Positions 47,883 through 57,560 of a DNA stretch of 64,000 nucleotides are shown one piece after another (within the stretch, counting starts at the first letter, position 1; every line of letters starts with the position of its first letter). Position numbers and translations under genes: made by a program. The notes below the pieces were generated by a model. That model had not been told where the DNA came from. It ran no database searches and saw nothing but the letters and a program-made list of their open reading frames with translations. Source of the stretch: Coraliomargarita algicola (lineage in GTDB: Bacteria; Verrucomicrobiota; Verrucomicrobiia; Opitutales; Coraliomargaritaceae); assembly GCF_033878955.1 (NCBI RefSeq), contig NZ_CP138858.1:3995001-4059000 (forward strand), given 5' to 3'.

Positions 47883-49826
47883 ATGAATCTCGATTCCAAA
47901 ATTCCCGAAGGCCCACTCGCACAGAAGTGGACGAGCCACAAGTTTAACATGAAGCTGGTCAATCCGGCCAATCGACGTAAATACAACGTGATTGTAGTCG
48001 GTTCCGGTCTCGCTGGTGGCGCTGCGGCTGCCAGTCTCGCTGAGCAGGGCTACAACGTCTCTTGCTTCTGCTATCAGGACAGTCCACGCCGTGCGCACAG
48101 TATTGCTGCACAGGGGGGGATTAATGCTTCCAAGAATTATCAGAACGACGGTGACAGTGTGCATCGTCTCTTCTACGACACGGTGAAGGGCGGCGACTAC
48201 CGCGCTCGTGAGGCCAATGTGTATCGTCTGGCAGAAGTGTCTTCTGACATTATTGACCAGTGCGTCGCCAACGGTGTTCCTTTCGCCCGCGAATATGGTG
48301 GATACTTGGCGAATCGCTCTTTCGGTGGTGCGCAAGTGTCCCGCACTTTTTATGCCCGCGGTCAAACGGGGCAGCAGTTGTTACTGGGCGCTTATTCTGC
48401 GCTGAGTAAGCAGATCGGCCTCGGCAAGGTGAAGATGTATAATCGCCATGAGATGCTGGATGTGGTCAAGGTCGACGGTCATGCCAAGGGTGTGATTGTG
48501 CGCAACATGGTGACGGGCGAAATTTCCCGCCATGCGGGCGATGCCGTTGTCTTGGCAACCGGTGGATATGGTAATGTGTTCTTCCTCTCCACAAATGCTC
48601 AGGGCTGTAATGTGACGGCTGCGCATCGCGCCTATCGCCGTGGTGCCGGTATGGCCAACCCATGCTACACGCAAATTCACCCCACCTGTATTCCGGTTCA
48701 CGGTGATCAGCAGTCGAAGTTGACGCTGATGTCGGAGTCGCTGCGGAATGATGGTCGTGTGTGGGCGCCTAAGGATAAGGAGACTGCCAAGAAGATTCGC
48801 GAAGGTAAGCTCGATCCCAACGCTGTGCCTGATGAAGAGCGCGATTACTACCTGGAGCGTAAATACCCAAGCTTCGGTAACCTGGCCCCGCGCGATATTT
48901 CCTCGCGTGCTGCCAAGGAGGCTTGCGACGACGGTCGTGGGGTGGCGACTACAGGACTCGGGGTCTTCCTCGACTTCCGCGATGCAATCAAGCGTGATGG
49001 CCAAAAGGCGATCGAAGAGCGCTATGGTAATCTCTTTGAAATGTATCAATGCATCACCGGTGATAATCCATACGAAACACCGATGATGATTTTCCCAGCC
49101 GTGCACTATACCATGGGCGGGCTTTGGGTCGATTACAATTTGCAGTCCACCATCCCCGGTATGTTTGTCGGCGGTGAGGCTAATTTCTCCGATCACGGAG
49201 CCAATCGCCTCGGTGCTTCGGCGCTGATGCAAGGCCTCGCGGATGGTTATTTCGTCTTGCCTTACACGGTTGGCAACTACCTCGGTGAACAAGGTGTGGC
49301 CGCTGCGGGTAAGGTAACGACCGATCACCCCGCATTTGCCGAAGTAGAAGCCGATGTGAAGTCGCGCATTGATAAGCTGATGTCGATCGGTGGCACTGAG
49401 TCGCCACGTTCTTTCCATAAGCGTCTCGGTAACATTATGTGGGAGAAGTGCGGCATGTCCCGCACCAAGGAGAGTCTGACTGAAGCGATTGAAGAGATTC
49501 AAGCCTTACGCAAAGAGTTCTGGTCCAATCTGAAGGTTGTGGGCGATGCCGACAGTCTGAACCCCGAGCTCGAGCGTGCTGGTCGCGTGGCTGATTTTAT
49601 GGAGTTCGGCGAAATCCTTTGTCGCGATGCACTCATGCGAGAAGAGTCCTGTGGTGGTCACTTCCGCGCAGAGCACCAAACCGACGACGGTGAGGCCAAG
49701 CGTGACGACGATAATTTCGCATTCGTAGGAGTGTGGGAGTATAAGGGCGACGATGTTGCCCCAGCCTTGCACAAGGAGCCGCTCGTTTACGAAAACATCA
49801 AGCTCGCCACCCGCAGTTACAAGTAA
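47883..49826 (+). CDS. sdhA: Succinate dehydrogenase/fumarate reductase flavoprotein subunit
   Basis: 647 residues. The dinucleotide fold VIVVGSGLAGGAAAASLA (37-54) and the covalent FAD attachment segment AHSIAAQGGIN with His72 are clear. HYTMGGLWVDYN and GEANFSDHGANRLGAS complete the substrate/FAD site, with the conserved Arg-His pairs. Oxidises succinate to fumarate in the TCA cycle, electrons passing to SdhB; type B enzymes can run in reverse. Second gene of sdhCAB. Confidence 0.96.
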   Translation: MNLDSKIPEGPLAQKWTSHKFNMKLVNPANRRKYNVIVVGSGLAGGAAAASLAEQGYNVSCFCYQDSPRRAHSIAAQGGINASKNYQNDGDSVHRLFYDTVKGGDYRAREANVYRLAEVSSDIIDQCVANGVPFAREYGGYLANRSFGGAQVSRTFYARGQTGQQLLLGAYSALSKQIGLGKVKMYNRHEMLDVVKVDGHAKGVIVRNMVTGEISRHAGDAVVLATGGYGNVFFLSTNAQGCNVTAAHRAYRRGAGMANPCYTQIHPTCIPVHGDQQSKLTLMSESLRNDGRVWAPKDKETAKKIREGKLDPNAVPDEERDYYLERKYPSFGNLAPRDISSRAAKEACDDGRGVATTGLGVFLDFRDAIKRDGQKAIEERYGNLFEMYQCITGDNPYETPMMIFPAVHYTMGGLWVDYNLQSTIPGMFVGGEANFSDHGANRLGASALMQGLADGYFVLPYTVGNYLGEQGVAAAGKVTTDHPAFAEVEADVKSRIDKLMSIGGTESPRSFHKRLGNIMWEKCGMSRTKESLTEAIEEIQALRKEFWSNLKVVGDADSLNPELERAGRVADFMEFGEILCRDALMREESCGGHFRAEHQTDDGEAKRDDDNFAFVGVWEYKGDDVAPALHKEPLVYENIKLATRSYK

Positions 49827-49844
49827 TCCAACTCAATACGCACG

Positions 49845-50618
49845 ATGGAAAAAACAATGAATCTCACAATCCGCGTTTGGCGTCAAAAGAACCGCCTCGA
49901 CGTTGGAAAATTTGCCGAATACAAGCTCGCGGACATTTCTGAGGACTCCTCGTTCCTCGAAATGCTCGACATCCTTTCGGAGCAACTCGTCGCGGATGGC
50001 CACGAGCCAGTCGCATTTGACCATGACTGTCGCGAAGGTATTTGCGGTATGTGCTCGATGACGATTAATGGCATCCCGCACGGCCCCGAGAGCGGCACCA
50101 CGGCCTGTCAGTTGCACATGCGCCACTTTCACGATGGGCAGACGATTACCATCGAGCCATGGCGCGCCAAGCCCTTTCCAGTCATTAAAGACCTGGTGGT
50201 TGACCGCACACCCTTGGATAAGATTATTCAGGCAGGTGGCTTTATCACTGCACGTGCTGGGAGCGCTGTGGATGCGAACGCGATGCCGATCGCTAAGGGT
50301 ATTGCCGACTATGCGATGGATGCTGCGGCCTGTATCGGTTGTGGTGCCTGTGTGGCTGCGTGCCCGAATGCATCGGCGATGTTATTTACCGGTGCCAAGG
50401 TTGCTCACATGAACAGCCTGCCGCAAGGTAAGGCGGAAAAAGATCGCCGCACACTCGCGATGGTTTCGACCATGGATGGCGAAGGCTTTGGCGGCTGCAC
50501 CAATATCGGTGAGTGTGAGGCAGCCTGCCCGAAGAGCATCTCGTTAGATATGATTGCGCAGCTTAACCGTGATTATGCGACGGCTCAATTTAAGAACTTC
50601 TTTAAGCCCGTGGCCTAA
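49845..50618 (+). CDS. sdhB: Succinate dehydrogenase/fumarate reductase iron-sulfur subunit
   Basis: 257 residues. The [2Fe-2S] cluster ligands are Cys62, Cys67, Cys70 and Cys88 (CREGICGMC), the [4Fe-4S] site is CIGCGACVAAC with Cys163/166/169/173, and a last group (CTNIGECEAACPK) supplies the third cluster. It passes electrons from SdhA to the quinone site in SdhC. It starts 18 bases after sdhA. A strong terminator follows at 50643. Confidence 0.96.
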   Translation: MEKTMNLTIRVWRQKNRLDVGKFAEYKLADISEDSSFLEMLDILSEQLVADGHEPVAFDHDCREGICGMCSMTINGIPHGPESGTTACQLHMRHFHDGQTITIEPWRAKPFPVIKDLVVDRTPLDKIIQAGGFITARAGSAVDANAMPIAKGIADYAMDAAACIGCGACVAACPNASAMLFTGAKVAHMNSLPQGKAEKDRRTLAMVSTMDGEGFGGCTNIGECEAACPKSISLDMIAQLNRDYATAQFKNFFKPVA

Positions 50619-50642
50619 CAAATATTGGTATTAATTTCATCC

Positions 50643-50678
50643 AAGCGTGCTCTCTTTTCGGGGAGCACGCTTTTTTTA
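50643..50678 (+). terminator. Terminator of sdhCAB
   Basis: AAGCGTGCTC pairs with GAGCACGCTT across a short loop, followed by seven T residues, 25 bases after the sdhB stop. Confidence 0.9.
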
Positions 50679-50747
50679 TTATAAAAGCGTCATTACTTGT
50701 AGCTGATGTTTGGTAAAGATCGGCTAATGTTTGAAAATTAATACAAT

Positions 50748-50777
50748 TTGACTCGATTTAGCTTTATCCTGTGCTAG
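50748..50777 (+). promoter_or_regulatory. Possible promoter of the OmcB-like gene
   Basis: TTGACT at 50748-50753 matches a -35 box; TGCTAG at 50772-50777, 18 bases on, is a weak -10 candidate. The leader to the ATG would be ~75 bases. The rest of the 180-base gap after the sdh terminator holds no gene. Confidence 0.35.
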
Positions 50778-50858
50778 GGTATTTAGTTCATCTTCACATC
50801 TAGATGTGCGAACGCCATCCGTTCGCTTGCAAAATAAACTAACTACACAACAGAACAT

Positions 50859-52469
50859 ATGAATATTATGAAAAAGTTCCTCGGAGCTTCTGCACTTGCA
50901 GGATTCATTGTCTTGGCCGCATCTCAGCTATCAGCGCAGAGAATCGTGGACGAAGGCAAGAACTTCACAGTGTCGAATTCTCCTGAAACCACCGTTTTCA
51001 ATCTGAAGACGCCCTCTGACAACCGTCACATTCACGAATACAACAACCCCAAGCCAGCAAAGGCCGCTCCTGCAGCCGCTCCTGCTGCTATGGTTGATTG
51101 TGCGCCTGGCATCGTTACTGACTATGTCGATCAGCATCTCGTTCGCCTTGAAAAGTCCGCTCCCGATATGGTGGCGATCAACACTCCTTATAACTACGAC
51201 TACACCGTAGTCGCTAAGGATAAGGTAAAGAAAGTTGTCGTCGAAGAGCAAATCCCAGCCGGCACTGTATATGTATCCAGCTCACCTGAAGCCGAAGTGA
51301 ATGGCAGCAGCGTGAAGTGGACACTTTACAATGTTGAAAGCGGTTCTCGCACTCCACTTCAGTTGACTGTAAAACCAACTCAAGTTGCTGACCTCAGCAA
51401 TTGTGCAACCATCGTTGCTTTCCCTGAAGCTTGCACCACCACACAAGTTGGTGCTCCTGAGCTCGCAATCGTTAAGACGACTCCTAACGAGCAAGTTCTT
51501 CTGGGAGCTGGTGTTCCTTGGAACATCACTGTAACCAACGTGGGTAACTTCTGTGCATACGATGTGGTCCTCACGGATACATTGCCTGCTGGCGTTTCTC
51601 ATGACAGCGGTAACAGCACACTCACAACAAATCTGGGCACACTTGCTCCGGGTGAAAGCCGTGATGTTACAATCAACACTACTGCTGCGGCAACTGGTGA
51701 GCATTGCAACACTGCGGTCGCTTCCTCCTCGAATGCCGGTTCTGTTGAAGATGACGCATGTGTCGTTATCGTAGAAGCAGGCATCGATGTTGTTAAGGAA
51801 GGCACACCAATGCAATTCGTTGGCAAGAAGGCTTCCTACACCATCACAGCTACTAACACTGGTGATGTGCCTCTTACAGACGTAGTTGTTGTGGACACAG
51901 TTCCAGCACAAAACAAGTTGCTCGGCGCACCAGGTGCTCAAGTTAACGGCAACACTGCTACATGGACCACTAGCCTCGGTGCTGGCGAATCCAAGAGCTT
52001 CGACGTTACAGTTCTCGGCCTGCAAGAAGGCACTTACTGCAACCAAGTTAGCGCTGCATCGGCTCAATACGGCCTCAGCGGTAGCGACGACGCTTGCACA
52101 GAATGGCGCGGCTACCCAGCCTTGCTGATCGAAGTGATCGATACTGAGGATCCACTCCTCGTCGGTGAGCAAACTACATACGTGATCCAAATCACTAACC
52201 AAGGCACTGCACAAGACACCAACGTTGGCCTCGAAGTTCAGCTTCCAAGCCAGCTTAAGGTTGTTTCCGCTGCAGGTGACACTCAAGGCACGATCTCTGG
52301 CAATAATGTCAGCTTCGCTCCTTATGCTGTCCTGAAGGCTAAGCAAATCATTGAGTTCCGTGTCGTTGCACAAGCTGTCGCCGAAGGTGACGCTCGCTTC
52401 AAGGCACAAATGAGCTCGGATCTGCTCAAGACTCCAGTTCCTGAAGAAGAAGCGACTCAAGTCTACTAA
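50859..52469 (+). CDS. OmcB-like cysteine-containing envelope protein with DUF11-type repeats
   Basis: 536 residues, signal peptide 1-26 (ending QLSAQ). After a Pro/Ala linker, residues ~95-530 are at least four beta-sandwich repeats of the DUF11/OmcB type (NYDYTVVAKDKVKK, VPWNITVTNVGNF, KASYTITATNTGDV, QTTYVIQITNQGTAQ). Eight cysteines, the first at residue 81, occur at similar points of the repeats, which would suit disulfide cross-linking as in chlamydial OmcB. Codon use differs from neighbours: strong preference for GCT, AAC, CTC, ATC and GTT/GTC, the pattern of very highly expressed genes. With strong terminators on both sides it is a monocistronic, probably abundant structural protein of the periplasm or outer membrane. 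Confidence 0.82.
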   Translation: MNIMKKFLGASALAGFIVLAASQLSAQRIVDEGKNFTVSNSPETTVFNLKTPSDNRHIHEYNNPKPAKAAPAAAPAAMVDCAPGIVTDYVDQHLVRLEKSAPDMVAINTPYNYDYTVVAKDKVKKVVVEEQIPAGTVYVSSSPEAEVNGSSVKWTLYNVESGSRTPLQLTVKPTQVADLSNCATIVAFPEACTTTQVGAPELAIVKTTPNEQVLLGAGVPWNITVTNVGNFCAYDVVLTDTLPAGVSHDSGNSTLTTNLGTLAPGESRDVTINTTAAATGEHCNTAVASSSNAGSVEDDACVVIVEAGIDVVKEGTPMQFVGKKASYTITATNTGDVPLTDVVVVDTVPAQNKLLGAPGAQVNGNTATWTTSLGAGESKSFDVTVLGLQEGTYCNQVSAASAQYGLSGSDDACTEWRGYPALLIEVIDTEDPLLVGEQTTYVIQITNQGTAQDTNVGLEVQLPSQLKVVSAAGDTQGTISGNNVSFAPYAVLKAKQIIEFRVVAQAVAEGDARFKAQMSSDLLKTPVPEEEATQVY

Positions 52470-52491
52470 GACCTGATTTTTCTGAATCTTT

Positions 52492-52528
52492 CAGAGGCGT
52501 CCGCGAAAGCGGGCGCCTCTTTTTTTTG
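52492..52528 (+). terminator. Terminator of the OmcB-like gene
   Basis: AGAGGCGTCCGC with GCGGGCGCCTCT forms a 12-base stem (one mismatch, loop GAAA) followed by eight T residues. This is one of the strongest terminators in the window. Confidence 0.93.
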
Positions 52529-52574
52529 CAATTTTAACTGACTTCTAGTTCCTGTCATTTAACTTCTTGCTTCA

Positions 52575-52991
52575 ATGGCCCGCCGCAGATCCAGTCAATC
52601 TCCCGAGGAGGATTTTCCTATGACGCCGATGATCGACATGGTCTTCTTGTTATTGGTTTTTTTTATGACAGTCAGCACGCTCGCTCAGGCCGATCGTGCT
52701 AAGAAGCTCGACTTACCGGAATCCGCGCAGAGCGATGTGCCGGACGTGGAGGATTTGCCCAATCGTGGGACTATTTCGCTCGATGCTGAAGGTGTCATTT
52801 ACCTCGGCACTCATGCTGTGTCGCTGAGTGATATGCAAAATCAGATGAAGGCATCACTGGCTGCAAATCCAGAGCTGCGCATTCATTTGCGTGCAGATCA
52901 AGCGACGCCTTATCACGAAATTAAGAAAGTGCTCAAAGCATGTGCCGAAGTCGGGGCTTACGAGGTTATTTACGCCACATACCAAATGTAG
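52575..52991 (+). CDS. exbD: ExbD/TolR family biopolymer transport protein
   Basis: 138 residues: short cytoplasmic N terminus, one membrane helix starting MTPMIDMVFLLLVFFMTVS with the conserved Asp of the proton path (Asp in MIDMVF), and a periplasmic domain. ExbD couples proton flow through ExbB to TonB-dependent transport or to Tol-Pal. A second exbD follows 35 bases downstream. No exbB/tolQ or tonB gene is next to the pair in this window, although exbBDD gene sets usually include exbB. Confidence 0.9.
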   Translation: MARRRSSQSPEEDFPMTPMIDMVFLLLVFFMTVSTLAQADRAKKLDLPESAQSDVPDVEDLPNRGTISLDAEGVIYLGTHAVSLSDMQNQMKASLAANPELRIHLRADQATPYHEIKKVLKACAEVGAYEVIYATYQM

Positions 52992-53026
52992 CCATTCGCC
53001 ACAGCAGATCAAATTACGTTCACTCC

Positions 53027-53470
53027 ATGGCCCAACTAAAAAGGAAAGCAGAAGACAAAGTCGGCGTCGCCATCGCGCCGATGATTGATGTGGTCTTTCT
53101 ACTTTTAATTTACTTCATGGTTGCTTCGACCATGGAGCAGCAGGAGGCCGATCTCTCGTTTCAGTTGCCAGGCTCAGTGGAGCAGGATGAGCCGCTCGAC
53201 TTGCCCGATGAGCAAATTATTGAAATTCGTGAAGATGGCCAAGTTGTCGTTAACGATTTCCCTTACGATGCGCCTGAAGCTCCGCGTTATGAAGAACTGG
53301 CCGCGATGTTGACGCGCTTTCGTGAAGCGAGCGCCGCAAATAAAGTCGAAGCGATTGTGACTATTTCTCCCGCAGAGAGCGTATCGCATGCTCAGATTGT
53401 TAAAGTGATGGATGCTTGTTCGCTGGCAGGCATCGAAGCTGTGAACTTTGCTTTAGGAGACGATAGCTAG
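53027..53470 (+). CDS. exbD: ExbD/TolR family biopolymer transport protein (second copy)
   Basis: 147 residues from ATG 53027; a longer upstream frame overlaps the first exbD and is not supported. Membrane helix PMIDVVFLLLIYFMVAST with the conserved Asp, then the periplasmic domain (ISPAESVSHAQIVKVMDAC). Paired exbD paralogues that differ in sequence, as here, are common in Verrucomicrobiota and Bacteroidota and may form heterodimers in one motor. Convergent with the YicC gene. Confidence 0.9.
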   Translation: MAQLKRKAEDKVGVAIAPMIDVVFLLLIYFMVASTMEQQEADLSFQLPGSVEQDEPLDLPDEQIIEIREDGQVVVNDFPYDAPEAPRYEELAAMLTRFREASAANKVEAIVTISPAESVSHAQIVKVMDACSLAGIEAVNFALGDDS

Positions 53471-53508
53471 CAGGCTACTTGTCTTTGTTGGAGCTAAGTG
53501 TTTCGCGC

Positions 53509-54390
53509 TTATTCGATATTTTGCACTTGCTCGCGGATGCGTTCGAGGGCGTTTTTACCTTCGATCACCATACGAGTGATTTCAATATCGTTTGATTTAC
53601 TGCCAGTAGTGTTGAACTCGCGGTGAATTTCCTGACAGAGAAAGTCCATTTTTCGACCAGTGGCTTCGTCTGCGTTCAGGAAGCTTAAAAATTGCTCAAA
53701 GTGGCAAGCCAGACGCGTGGTCTCTTCGCTGATATCGGAACGATCGGCGAAGATCGCGACTTCTTTGAGTACGCGTTCATCTGAAGGATCGAGCTCCAGT
53801 TTTAGTTGTTTTAAGCGCTCCAGTAGAGCATCGCGGTAGCGAAGAGTGCTACCGCTGGCGTTCTTCTCGATTTGCTGGCGAAAATCTTCTAGCTGAGTGA
53901 TGCGCTCTTTTAAGTCGGCAGCCAGCGCGGCACCTTCTTGTTGGCGCATGGAGTCGATGTCGGCTAGTGCTTTCTGAAATGCTTCTTGAATTGAGTCTTT
54001 CAGCTCCTTCCAGTCGGGCAGGCCGCTGCTGTCTTTGACTGAGCGTGCCAGTTCGAGTAGAAAACCACTGTCGGGTGTAAACTCCAAGTCTTGGGATTCG
54101 GCAAAGGCACGTAAGCCTTTGAGGCTTTCGGCCATGGCATTGGTATTGAGTGCCAGCGAATCGCTCCCTCCTTGAGTGGATTCCACTTTAATCTGCACGT
54201 TGACGCGTCCGCGTTGAAATGCGGCGCTAATCCATTCGTTACAGATCGATTCGTAGCCATTCCATTCGCGAGGGGCGCTGATTTGCACATCCAAGGTCTT
54301 ACGGTTAACCGAATTAATTTCAATTTGGATACGCACACCGGCGTCCACTGCATCCGCGCAACCGCGCCCAAAACCTGTCATACTTCGCAT
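53509..54390 (-). CDS. yicC: YicC/YloC-family endoribonuclease
   Basis: 293 residues from ATG 54390, which gives the family start MRSMTGFGRG. The N-terminal domain (EINSVNRKTLDVQISAPRE) and the C-terminal domain ending GRKMDFLCQEIHREFNTTGSKS followed by IEITRMVIEGKNALERIREQ match YicC/DUF1732. Family members have been described as endoribonucleases acting in sRNA turnover. Longer frames to 54534 lack support. Confidence 0.93.
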   Translation of the reverse strand: MRSMTGFGRGCADAVDAGVRIQIEINSVNRKTLDVQISAPREWNGYESICNEWISAAFQRGRVNVQIKVESTQGGSDSLALNTNAMAESLKGLRAFAESQDLEFTPDSGFLLELARSVKDSSGLPDWKELKDSIQEAFQKALADIDSMRQQEGAALAADLKERITQLEDFRQQIEKNASGSTLRYRDALLERLKQLKLELDPSDERVLKEVAIFADRSDISEETTRLACHFEQFLSFLNADEATGRKMDFLCQEIHREFNTTGSKSNDIEITRMVIEGKNALERIREQVQNIE

Positions 54391-54593
54391 CCGTGCCAGC
54401 ATAGAGCGTCTGATCTGAGAGGAAAGATGAAAGTTTGTGCAGACGATGATTTGTCGCCGTTTTATTGAGCTAAAAAAAACGAGTTGAGTCGATTTAAGAG
54501 ACGTGCCGCCTGCCAAGTTAGTTTTGCACAACAACTCGGAGCTGAAAACCGGGGAACTCGCGCTAGCGAGGTCTGGGCAGCTCGAATGACGGG

Positions 54594-55829
<1,236 letters not shown>

Positions 55830-55905
55830 TTAGGAATTAGGAGTTAGAAGTTAGGAATTAGGAGTTAGGAATTGGGAGTTGGGGAAACTGAAAACTCTGA
55901 ACCCT
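55830..55905. repeat. Word-like AGGAGTTAGGAATT repeats
   Basis: Multiple short imperfect copies of TTAGGAATTAGGAGTTAGAAG-type words, then GGGAGTTGGGGAAACTGAAA. It separates the two genes of the DUF1800-DUF1501 pair. No coding content. Confidence 0.75.
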
Positions 55906-55931
55906 GTACGAGTTGGGAGCGTTCGCGTCAG

Positions 55932-57440
55932 CTAGCACAGATTATAGGCGGGAGATTGCAGCAGGGCTATGATGGCATGGCGTACGCGCTGGGCGGCACC
56001 TTCGTCTTGGGTGTCCCCTACGATGGAGTGGAGTGCGTCGAGGTAGGTCGCCCGTGAGGGGGCGGTGATAAAATAGGTGGTGAAGTGCTGGGCTAGGTCG
56101 TTGGGAGCGAGACTGAGCACTTGTTGCAGGCGCTCTTGAGTGACGAGAAAGTTGCCGCGGCCGGCTTCGCGTGCGTTTTTGAGCGCGAGTTGTTCGTTGG
56201 CGTTGAGGTTCTTCTCGTTGAGTTTGGCGAAGAGATAATCGACGAGTTGGCGGCGGGCGCTGATGGTAGTGGAATTGATCCAGTGCTCACCGTAAAGCCA
56301 GCCGCGGACGTTGGGTGGGTTGTAAAAGGTCTGTCCCATGGTGGCCATGCTACGCAGGACACGTGCCTCGAAGGGGGCTACGTCGAGTCGCAGATCCTGG
56401 CACAGGCCGATGTAAAAATGGATCGGACTTTTGACCATATTGCCCCGGTAGGCGGGATGGAAGAAGAGGCGGCTTTGGAAGAAGGTCTCGATTAAGTAAC
56501 GTAGGCTGAAGTTATGCTCGGCCCATTGATCTCCCAGCGCCTCGATGTAGGGCTCCGGTACCGGCTTTTCGGTTAGGTAAAACTTAATGAGCTCACGGAT
56601 CAGGAAAGTGCGAGCCGCTGGTTGTTGAAAGGTGAGGTCGATTACATCGTCGCCGTCCCAGTTGCCTGTTTGCTCGAAGATTGTCTTGTGCGTTTTGTCC
56701 TGCAGTTTCTTCTCGAGGTAAAAATGGTAGCGATTTTTTATGCGATAACCGGTGAAGGCGCGGGAGGCTTCTTTGATGTCGGCTTCGCTGTAGTTGCCCT
56801 CGCCCAGTGTGAAGAGCTCGAAGAGCTCGCGAGCGAAATTTTCGTTGGGCTTGCGAGCAGTGTTCTGAATGAGGTCCAGGTAGCGGACCATCGCTGGCTC
56901 ACGACTGACCTTTTTACATAGGTCCGGGTAGTCGCTATGGATGCCCTGGCGCAGTGTTTGCTGCATGGAAAAGAGCAGTGCGGTGTCTTTGACCTTACTC
57001 TGTTCGACTACGAAGATGTCTTGTAGGAAAACGACGAACTTTTCTTGCGCACTATACTCGGGCTGGCGGGCTAGATTAAACCAGTCCATCGCGAAGTTGC
57101 GAAATAGCTCGCTCTCCTCGCGTTGGAGCTCTTGGCGCAATTGCCGTCTTTCTTCTTCGTCCTCGACATTTTTATAGATATGTCGGTGGCGTTCGTGTGC
57201 AGTGGCTTCAAACTCACTGAGCTCGGTTGATTTTTGCATGTCCATGCCTGGCTGGAAGGCTGTGTGCAGATAAGCCTTCGGGGAGTCGCGCAAGGCGGCT
57301 GTCACGGCTTCGGGCGTGGCTGAAAATCCGACGCGTCGTAGGAAGTGTTGTGCCTCTTCGATTCGCCAGAAGCTCATTGGGAGGGGCTTCCAGGCATCGG
57401 CGACGGCAAAAGTCTGTGGGGTGGGGGCAGTCTGCGACAT
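55932..57440 (-). CDS. DUF1800 domain protein
   Basis: 502 residues. Features of DUF1800: AQHFLRRVGFSATPEAVTAA at the start, QTLRQGIHSDYPDLCKKVSREPAMVRYLD, ENFARELFELFTLGEGNYSEADIKEASRAFTG in the middle, and FYNPPNVRGWLYGEHWINS near the C terminus (quoted in parts; each block is conserved). The family is commonly encoded just upstream of DUF1501, as here; the pair is presumed to act together in or on the envelope. No signal peptide is obvious. Function is unknown. Divergent from the peptide-binding protein gene, 120 bases away. Confidence 0.92.
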   Translation of the reverse strand: MSQTAPTPQTFAVADAWKPLPMSFWRIEEAQHFLRRVGFSATPEAVTAALRDSPKAYLHTAFQPGMDMQKSTELSEFEATAHERHRHIYKNVEDEEERRQLRQELQREESELFRNFAMDWFNLARQPEYSAQEKFVVFLQDIFVVEQSKVKDTALLFSMQQTLRQGIHSDYPDLCKKVSREPAMVRYLDLIQNTARKPNENFARELFELFTLGEGNYSEADIKEASRAFTGYRIKNRYHFYLEKKLQDKTHKTIFEQTGNWDGDDVIDLTFQQPAARTFLIRELIKFYLTEKPVPEPYIEALGDQWAEHNFSLRYLIETFFQSRLFFHPAYRGNMVKSPIHFYIGLCQDLRLDVAPFEARVLRSMATMGQTFYNPPNVRGWLYGEHWINSTTISARRQLVDYLFAKLNEKNLNANEQLALKNAREAGRGNFLVTQERLQQVLSLAPNDLAQHFTTYFITAPSRATYLDALHSIVGDTQDEGAAQRVRHAIIALLQSPAYNLC

Positions 57441-57560
57441 GGTATGAGGGATAGAGTAAATCGTTGACGCGAAATGGAAAGTTTCAAATTTTTTGAATGG
57501 CTATGAAAAACACTGGAAAAGCGTTGAACAAAGCTTCGGTGCGGCTTTCGTAGGGGGAGT

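Noticed and set aside
48381..49502. 373-residue minus-strand frame opposite sdhA
   Set aside because: Fully covered by the strongly conserved sdhA gene; a codon-bias shadow.
51282..52460. 392-residue cysteine-rich minus-strand frame opposite the OmcB-like gene
   Set aside because: It arises from the biased codon use of the sense gene, which has a signal peptide and recognisable repeats.
52940..53026. Upstream extension of the second ExbD
   Set aside because: Overlaps the first ExbD; ATG 53027 gives the usual ExbD length.
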